Source: JABDQZ01 sp963801985
GTDB lineage: Bacteria > Pseudomonadota > Gammaproteobacteria > Chromatiales > Chromatiaceae
Direction of reading: 5' to 3'
DNA: 64,000 nucleotides
Assembly: GCA_963801985.1 (NCBI GenBank)
Contig: CAWDGV010000007.1
Span: forward strand, 328,838-392,837
Below, in pieces: positions 58,204-64,000 of the stretch. Both the position numbers and the translations under genes were made by a program. The notes under the pieces are model-generated. The model saw only the letters and a list, made by a program, of their open reading frames with translations, was not told the origin of the DNA and searched no databases. The first letter of the stretch is position 1; each line of letters opens with the position of its first letter.

Positions 58204-59640
58204 TTAGAAAGTCATACCCAAGGTTGCTGACACGCGGTTTTCATCATAGTCGTCTGCTGCATCATCCGCATCATTATCCGTATATTGATAATCCAGATTA
58301 ATATTGGATTTATTACCTAACCTTGTACTGAAGCCAAGTCTGAATGTATGAGTATTTTGTTCAGTATCCTGGTGAATCTTCTTTTCTTAGCAACCACGAA
58401 TGACCAGCTGTTACCGATGTATCTGGAGTTAATGATCTACGAAGAGACATATTAATTGAGTTAGTCGTAGTATCATTACCAGAAATCTGGAATTCCCTTT
58501 CAATCAGAGCCGCATTCAAATTAAATGTCGATTTCTTGCCTGTTAACTGGTAAGAAAGACGAAATGACTCCTGAACAATATTTTCTTCACGAAGGTGGGG
58601 ACAGTATCAATAACAAATAATTGCTCATCACCAATAAAAACTGGATTACCTTCATATTCAGATGAATCATATAGTTTCCAGTTGCTCTTGGCGCGACGTG
58701 GTTAGTGAAGTGTCATAAGAAGCAGTAGCAATCCACTTTCTGTGCTGTAAGTACCAACTTCATATTCCAGCTATTTCCAAAAAACTGCTCCCCATAACCT
58801 AAATTTGCTGATATGCGTGAATTGGGGTTCCAACTTCCCCCAATATTCCAGGTCAACCCATTTGTATCGCTATATTGGGTCGTCTGAATGTCACGATCCT
58901 CATAACCTACGGATAAATTTCCAGCCCAACTTCGACTGAGTTTGTAATTAAAAAGTGTATTGAGTTCAAATGTTTCATCATCTTCCCCGTCCTTATTACT
59001 CAGTTTAGATTGAGTAGCCGTTACTCCCCACCCCAGCGTACTAAAATGACTACCACTAGTTAATGAATAATTGACAGAGATATTGTCACTATCATTTGCT
59101 GCGCCACTGCTATTGCGTAAAGTATCAGCATTCAAAGAAACAACTGAGTCCGCATAATTACCAAAATGATGTACCATTCTCGGAGTTATTGAATATGAAT
59201 AAGTCTGCGTTAAATTATTCGAGCCCCCATTAGTACTCGTTGGAATACCCTGGGTACTATCAATCAACGTAACCCCTGAGTTGGCAGTTATATCAATAAA
59301 AAAACATCTTCCCAGGCTTCAATTTCTGCTTTAGCGTTTAAGTAATGCTGTAAATTTGAAGAAGCACCGTCAACTGATAACCATTTAACGATGCCGCTAC
59401 AGAATAATTCAAATCCACATTGACATACCTGCTGTAACCTTTCAGTCCAATTGAAGGCCTTATCTCGGTATTGCCACTCCCATCAGTATTATTAGTAGTC
59501 AAATCTGAATTATCCGAATAAGTATGCGAGAGATCTATCGAAAGAGAATCTCCAAGATCAGAATTCCTAACCCATTTCATTCCCCATGCAAAGTCAGTAA
59601 AAACCAGAGTTGAAAATAGAAAAATCGTTAACTTCTTCAT
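58204..59640 (-). pseudogene. XrtA-associated outer-membrane protein (TIGR03016 type) with frameshifts
   Basis: Signal peptide from 59640 (KKLTIFLFSTLVFTDFAWG), beta-rich N-terminal part, then a repeating beta-strand pattern (YSYSITPRMVHHFGNYADSV, FNYKLSRSWAGNLSVGYEDR) and C-terminus RVSATLGMTF at 58204. The reading breaks near 59374, again at a seven-T run at ~59300 (eight T restore FFIDITANSG), again near 58735, and at least once more in 58300-58620. ~478 codons in all. Assignment rests on position and pattern. Confidence 0.8.
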
Positions 59641-59654
59641 ATCAATAATAAACC

Positions 59655-60710
59655 CTAATTCTCTTTTCCATATTCATAACCGTAACCGGATACCATTTCC
59701 CGTCGAAAACAGTTCAGGTTTTATCTTGTTGACAGAATCAGCCAAACCGAGTCAGTTGAATGCAATTGCGCAAGCGCCTGCTTCACTACGAATTGGGGTG
59801 TAGATGAAGACTCCACAACCAGGCAAATCTGGCCCATTTGTCTGGCCAGAACTACTTGATTCAGTGGTAGCTAATAATGGTGGTGTATCAAAAATTATCA
59901 CCCTATCCAAATAACGGGTAGCTAATTCGTCCCAGGAGATTGGACATAGCTCGGCTGGACATAACTCTGTTGAACGACTATGAGAAGTCCCGGCACTGAT
60001 GACAGTCAACTTGGGAATATCAGTATGATTTAAAATGTCTCCGACATCCTTCACATCACCAGTCAAATAATCAGTTAAACCTTTCTTATCCCCAATCTTT
60101 AATATCTTTGACAAGCCAGGCTTAGCAAGATCTGAATCAATCAATAAAACCGTTTGATCCATCTCCATAGCAATAGAAATTGCTAAATTTATTGAGTTAA
60201 ATGTTTTTCCCTCACTAGCAATAGAGCTTGTTACCATAATCACATTATTGTGTAACTTTGTGGAAACAGTTTGTGATTCTGGAATTGGGGAAAAAGCTTT
60301 TACAAGTAATGGACGTTTTATTAATCGGTATTCTTCAGCAAGTCTTGTTCTACCACCTTCTGGAGACAAAATACCTTCGAGATTGAGTTTACTTATATGG
60401 ATATCCGCGTCTGCAACTATAGTTTCTTCAATTACTTTACGGTCAACTCCAGCCTGGTTTAAAGCTGTTTCCTTAATGTTTCTCTCAGAGGTCGTAGATC
60501 TTGATTGATATTGCTGGGTAACTGACTCATCAAGTTCTGGAATTGGAATGGCGATTGTATTCTCAGCCTGGGTCGCCAGGTTGTCAGCTACTTTTGAAGC
60601 ATCTTCCTGTTGTTTATCCGAATCAGTAACTGTAGTTTCTGGATTCTTGCCAGAAGAAATCTTTTTTTGCTTTGGTTTGTCCCGTGAAGCAAGTTTGTCA
60701 ACTGCATGGA
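59655..60710 (-). pseudogene. XrtA-associated tyrosine autokinase (CpsD/BY-kinase), start lost at a junction, frameshifted C-terminus
   Basis: Bacterial tyrosine kinase controlling polysaccharide length. Seen: VDKLASRDKPKQKK at the N-terminus (only the first few codons missing), a 100-residue linker, SPEGGRTRLAEEYRLIKRPL, Walker A VTSSIASEGKTFNSINLA, Walker A' LLIDSDLAKPGL, Walker B VIIFDTPPLLATTE. After that the frame shifts; the next frame reads VVLARQMGQICLVVESSSTP and the tail NKIKPELFSTGNG then GYEYGKEN, a tyrosine-containing tail, ending at 59655. A pair of compensating indels sits near 59945-59985. Confidence 0.82.
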
Positions 60711-60718
60711 CGATCTCA
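60703..60718. other. Abrupt junction to high-G+C sequence
   Basis: To the left the sequence has the moderate G+C of the window; to the right nearly every third codon position is G or C. The junction is inside codons shared by chance (…IVHAVDKL): GAGATCGTCC belongs to the methyltransferase and GCAGTTGACAAACTT to the kinase. No inverted repeats, target duplication or integrase. Confidence 0.85.
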
Positions 60719-61425
60719 GCAGTGCCGTCGGCGATCTGGGTCGCCAGGCGCTTGCGCGCCGATGTGACGGCGACGTCGGAGACGTCAACCCCGGCAGCGA
60801 ACCGCACCCGTGGCGCGCAGGTGGCTAGGAACGACCCGGAACCGCAAGCCACGTCCAGCAGGTCATCGTCGGGCTGCAGCCGCAGCGCGGCAACCGCGGC
60901 CGGGTACATCGGGCCGTGGAAGAACGGCATCAACCACACCCCCACCCGGCCGCTGAGGCCCTGCGGAACGTCCCCGGAGAGATCGGGTCGGGGCTGCGCC
61001 GGTGGCTCCAGCTTGGCCCTGAGCAGTGCCAGCACCCGCTGGTCGTCGCGGGCATAGCTGTCGGCCAGCACCCGGCCCAGCACCGGCACCCCCCACAGCC
61101 GACCCGGGTGATGCTCGATCGTGACCCGGGTCCCCCCATCCTCATCCTCGAACCAGTAGTCGAAGGACCCCTCGATCGGGATCGAAGTCTCGTCGCGGAT
61201 GTGACGGTTTGCCTCGACCTGGGTGAAGCGACCGCTGCCGCGGATCGGCAGCCCTGCCACCCGGGTCTGGAACCGGTAGGTAGTGCCGACCCCGTCCGGG
61301 GTGATCACCTCCGGCACGAACTGCACGCCGGGCATCAACTCGGTGAAACTGGCCGGATCCTTCATCACCTGGAACACCGACTGGACCGGCGCGTCGATGA
61401 GCGCGCTGCACGTTCGGCCCGACAT
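60711..61425 (-). CDS. SRPBCC domain-methyltransferase fusion (3' end lost at junction)
   Basis: Starts at 61425 after a GGAGGAGGTG ribosome-binding site; the longer reading is spurious. N-terminal half: polyketide cyclase/START-like (SRPBCC) domain, VQSVFQVMKDPASFTELMPG … FDYWFEDEDGGTRVTIEHHP. Then a class I methyltransferase with motif I LLDVACGSGSFL. Ends in the junction just after AEIV. High G+C, actinobacterial character. Confidence 0.78.
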
Positions 61426-61459
61426 CGCCAGACACCTCCTCCCGCCCCGGGTCTCGCCG

Positions 61460-62203
61460 CTACTGGCCCGGTTGGGTCGGCTTGGTGGCGTGCACGATCC
61501 GCAGGTCCTGCCCCAAAGCCCCCGTGACCCGGTCGACCGCCCTGAGCACTCGGCTCTCCCCAGCCGAGGAGGCATACTCGATCGACAGGTCGATGAAACC
61601 AGCCCGCTCGACCATGCGCCGGACGTCGGCTTCGGACCAGACCCAGATCTCCCCCAGTATCCGGTGGGTTGTCGTCCCGTCGGGCACACGCTCCCCAACG
61701 TTCAGCACCGCCCGGCCGCCGGGCCGCAGCACCCGGAACATCTCCGCCAGGACCTTCTCCGGGTCCGGAAATGCCTCGAACGAGCCCATGCAGGTCACCA
61801 CCGTGAACGAGTCGTCTGGCCACGGAAGCTGGCCCGCATCCCCCTGGACGATCTCCGCAGTCCCCGCCGCGATTCGCGACGCCAGACGTGCACGGGCCAA
61901 CTCGACCTGCAGATCGGACAGGTCCAGACCGGCCACCCGCCGCGCCTGCCCCGCCTGCTGGGTCAGGAACACCCCCGAACCGCAGGCAACCTCCAGCAGC
62001 TCGTCATCGGCACGCAATTGCAGCGCAGGCGCCATCACCTGGTAGACCGCCGCATGCAGCCGCGGCATCACCCAGCGCGTAGAAACCCGGCCCAGCGGTC
62101 CCCGCGGCACCCCAGCCCAGTCCCGAGCCAAACCCGTCAGAACCCGCTCCGTCGCTTCCTTCGGCACCGACAGCACCGACCTCACCTGTCCCACCGCAGA
62201 CAT
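61460..62203 (-). CDS. SAM-dependent methyltransferase
   Basis: 247 aa from the ATG at 62203 (GGAGGGAGGTG upstream). Motif I LLEVACGSGVFLTQQ, GDAGQLPWPDDSFTVVTCMG, VLRPGGRAVLNVGERV. Clear paralogue of the methyltransferase half of the next gene (shared LSDL/RLA….AAGTAEIV). Substrate unknown. High G+C. Confidence 0.85.
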   Translation of the reverse strand: MSAVGQVRSVLSVPKEATERVLTGLARDWAGVPRGPLGRVSTRWVMPRLHAAVYQVMAPALQLRADDELLEVACGSGVFLTQQAGQARRVAGLDLSDLQVELARARLASRIAAGTAEIVQGDAGQLPWPDDSFTVVTCMGSFEAFPDPEKVLAEMFRVLRPGGRAVLNVGERVPDGTTTHRILGEIWVWSEADVRRMVERAGFIDLSIEYASSAGESRVLRAVDRVTGALGQDLRIVHATKPTQPGQ

Positions 62204-62527
62204 GACCAGCACCTCCCTCCATTCGAGCGTGGCACCCTTCCGGGCGCGTTGGAAGGGCAAAACGACCCCAGGAAAGACGCCCGAAGCGCCCCAAGCCCGA
62301 TGTCTGGCCAGCGCGAAGGCAAGTGCATCCAAGACCACCCACGCGGTGCGTCCACTGGCGGCGCAATGACGCACCTGGCCGCGTGGTGTGGTTGGCCATG
62401 CAACTGGAGTCGCTCGGTGGGTCGAGTTGGCTGAGCTGACCGTGGTGCACTTCGGCAAGGGATTCGAGTTCATCGCTAGGATCACCGGACTGCCCCAGTT
62501 GTGCCAACCACGTCCGAGGGGACGCCT
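62204..62527. other. Divergent gap of the high-G+C segment
   Basis: ~320 bp between the methyltransferase and the flavoprotein genes. It should hold both promoters; I see no clear hexamers and no palindrome that stands out. Confidence 0.4.
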
Positions 62528-63564
62528 GTGTCGAGGATCGCGATCGTCGGTGGCGGGCCGGGAGGCCTGACCGCCGCGATCTGCCTGGCGCGTCGCGGGC
62601 TGCCTAGACGGTGTTCGAGGGGAGTCCCACCCCAGCCGCGCGCAGCGCTTCAACCCGGATCGCTCGTACCCGATCGACATCACCGGCCATGGTCTGCGCG
62701 CCGTCCGGCATATCGGTGCCGTGAACCAGTTCGACGCTCACATGACCGGGTTTCGTGGCATCCGGTACCGGGGGCGCACGGTGGATCTGTGGAAGGAACC
62801 GGGGTGGATCGGCTCCCGTGGCGACATCACCCGGACGTTGATGTCCGTGGCCGAGCAGCGGCACCTCGATTTGATCGACTTCGTGTTCGACGCGGCTGTT
62901 CACGACCTCGACCTGAGCACCGGGGAGGTAGCCGGCCGGCGCTTCGACCTCATCATCGGGGCCGACGGTTCGGGGTCGAGGGTCCGCGCGGCGATGCAGG
63001 ATCAAGTGGCGGGATTCTCCGTCGCGACCTCCTCGATCCCGAACTTCGGCCTGATCTTGGAACTCGACCACGTGGCGGACCGGCTCGACAAGCACTTCCT
63101 GAACGCGCTGGCGCTCAGCCCGTTCACGATGTCTGGAGTCGTCGGCGACGACAGCCAGCCCGAGGGCGTGCTGGCTGGCCGTGATCGGAACCAACAAACC
63201 GCTGGCCTTCACCTCACCGCAGCAAGCCTCGGCGTGGCTACGCCGTCACCTGCCAAAGGCCGCCGATCTCGCCGGGCCGCGGGCGGTCGCTGATATGTCT
63301 GGTCGCAAAGCGGTCCCGCTGGGGCGACTGGTGACCTGCTCCAGCCTGCACGGCGGGCGCGCGGTCCTCCTGGGCGACGCTGCGGTGACATTCCCACCGA
63401 TCGGCCAGGGCGGCAACGCCTCGATGGAGTCGGCCATGGTGCTCGACCAGTGCCTTGCCGCTGGCCCGATGGACACCGTAGGGCCCAGATTCAATGCGGC
63501 GTGGAAGCCCCAGGCCGATGCCCTCGCGTGGCTGGGCTGGCAGGTCCGCTGCCAGAACCCCTGA
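62528..63564 (+). pseudogene. Kynurenine 3-monooxygenase-like flavoprotein, frameshifted
   Basis: GTG at 62528 after GAGGGG. FAD-binding GGGPGGLTAAICLARRGL, then in a second frame NPDRSYPIDITGHGLRAVR and IIGADGSGSRVRAAM, and in a third frame IGTNKPLAFTSPQQASAWLR and LLGDAAVTFPPIGQGGNASM. Two indels, near 62610-62645 and near 63175. The C-terminal frame stops at 63564, but the next frame may continue (TSLRLAVAALTGHNLATQ), so a third indel is possible. Hydroxylates an aromatic substrate by family. Confidence 0.75.
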
Positions 63565-64000
63565 CCTCCCTGCGCCTGGCCGTGGCGGCCCTCACCGGCC
63601 ACAACCTCGCCACCCAGACCAAGATCTCGACGCGTTCCTACGCCGACGTAACCCGCAGCGCCCGCCGGCTCGGACCGCGCGGGCCCCGGGGTCCGCACCC
63701 GCCACGTGATGTCGCGGCCCGTGCGCTGTCATCCCTGGGTCGCCCGGCATACCGGCGAACAACTCAGCCGAGCCCGATCAGCGCGACCGCACCGAGGACG
63801 ATCACCAGGTTGAGCACCAGGGCTGCGACCGCCGGCCAGTTCACACCGAGCAGCCGGGCGCGCACCGCCAGCCAGGCCAGAGCCGCCCGACCATCAGCCC
63901 CAGTCCCGCAAGTTCAAGGCGCTGGGCGGGTCGCCTCGGTGCTGGCCGATGCCGGGGACGCCACTTCTACCGACGAGGCTGCAGAGGCAGCCGCCGCAAT
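63565..64000. other. End of window, high G+C
   Basis: Possible out-of-frame tail of the flavoprotein up to ~63710, then the fragment listed at 63764-63900. Nothing else recognised; the last ~100 bp read on the minus strand as alanine-rich (AAASAASSV-like) sequence. Confidence 0.3.
63764..63900 (-). CDS. C-terminal fragment of a possible membrane protein
   Basis: Minus strand ends with AALVLNLVIVLGAVALIGLG and a TGA at 63764; preceded by LAWLAVRARLLGVNWPAV. One hydrophobic helix. The upstream part is in another frame (LELAGLGLMVG), so either an indel or chance. No family recognised. Confidence 0.35.

Noticed and set aside
59752..61698. Single 648-residue protein
   Set aside because: Joins an actinobacterial SRPBCC-methyltransferase to the XrtA kinase across a composition break; treated as two genes and a junction.
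61283..62434. Long plus-strand frame (383 codons) in the high-G+C part
   Set aside because: Arg/Pro/His-rich shadow of the methyltransferases, typical of high-G+C antisense frames.
62501..63184. 227-residue arginine-rich protein
   Set aside because: Only the first ~30 residues (FAD-binding motif) are real; the rest is the wrong frame of the flavoprotein after an indel.

Overview
The first ~60.7 kb is one stretch of a gammaproteobacterial chromosome with moderate G+C. The support is gene order: divergent rpsB/map followed by glnD-dapC-dapD, the kdsB-lpxK-exbD-exbB-comEC group, the tig-clpP-clpX-lon-hupB-ppiD series, the LPS and lipoprotein (Lol) genes, and CCA-encoding tRNA genes. RegB/RegA, a copper-type TonB receptor and an XrtA (exosortase/PEP-CTERM) exopolysaccharide locus suggest a free-living, respiratory, biofilm-forming organism. 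I cannot name a genus.

Layout. 1-6.5 kb: rpsB (cut by the window edge), map, glnD, dapC, dapD. 6.6-14.7 kb: kdsB, a Trm112-like protein, lpxK, exbD, exbB, comEC, a DUF2062 protein, lolD and lolC/E. 14.8-17.2 kb: a small secreted protein and a TrpD2-like/Rieske/rhodanese cluster. 17.2-22.4 kb: an envelope-transport locus (LolA-like protein, beta-barrel, PAS domain, RND/MMPL pump), full length but broken by many single-base indels. 22.5-26.7 kb: mfd and a CsiV-like protein. 26.9-32 kb: a 34-residue peptide with a strong ribosome-binding site, a terminator, regB, regA, the copper receptor and tonB. 32-38 kb: rhodanese lipoprotein, dnaQ, rnhA, a methyltransferase, mltD, a hydrolase and a sugar-phosphate mutarotase. 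38-46 kb: a reductase, a Rieske protein and a Yej/Dpp-type peptide ABC importer. 46-56 kb: fabI, ppiD, tRNA-Asp, tRNA-Val, hupB, lon, clpX, clpP, tig. 56.1-60.7 kb: tRNA-Leu and four genes of an XrtA polysaccharide locus.

At about 60,703-60,718 the sequence changes abruptly to very high G+C with actinobacterial-style genes: an SRPBCC-methyltransferase, a paralogous methyltransferase, a kynurenine-monooxygenase-like flavoprotein and a membrane-protein fragment. The switch falls in the first codons of the XrtA tyrosine kinase and creates an in-frame chimera. No mobile-element boundary is visible, so an assembly join is the simplest explanation.

Several genes carry single-base frameshifts with conserved protein resuming in another frame. 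In hupB and the XrtA outer-membrane gene they sit at homopolymers. Local sequence error is therefore likely, although recent gene decay in the 16.7-22.4 kb block cannot be excluded. The most interesting biology is (i) the LolA-like/beta-barrel/PAS/RND locus, where the PAS domain seems to run directly into the pump N-terminus, (ii) the micropeptide-terminator-regBA arrangement with a RegA-like box in front of the copper receptor, and (iii) paired inverted repeats of one family placed between convergent genes.
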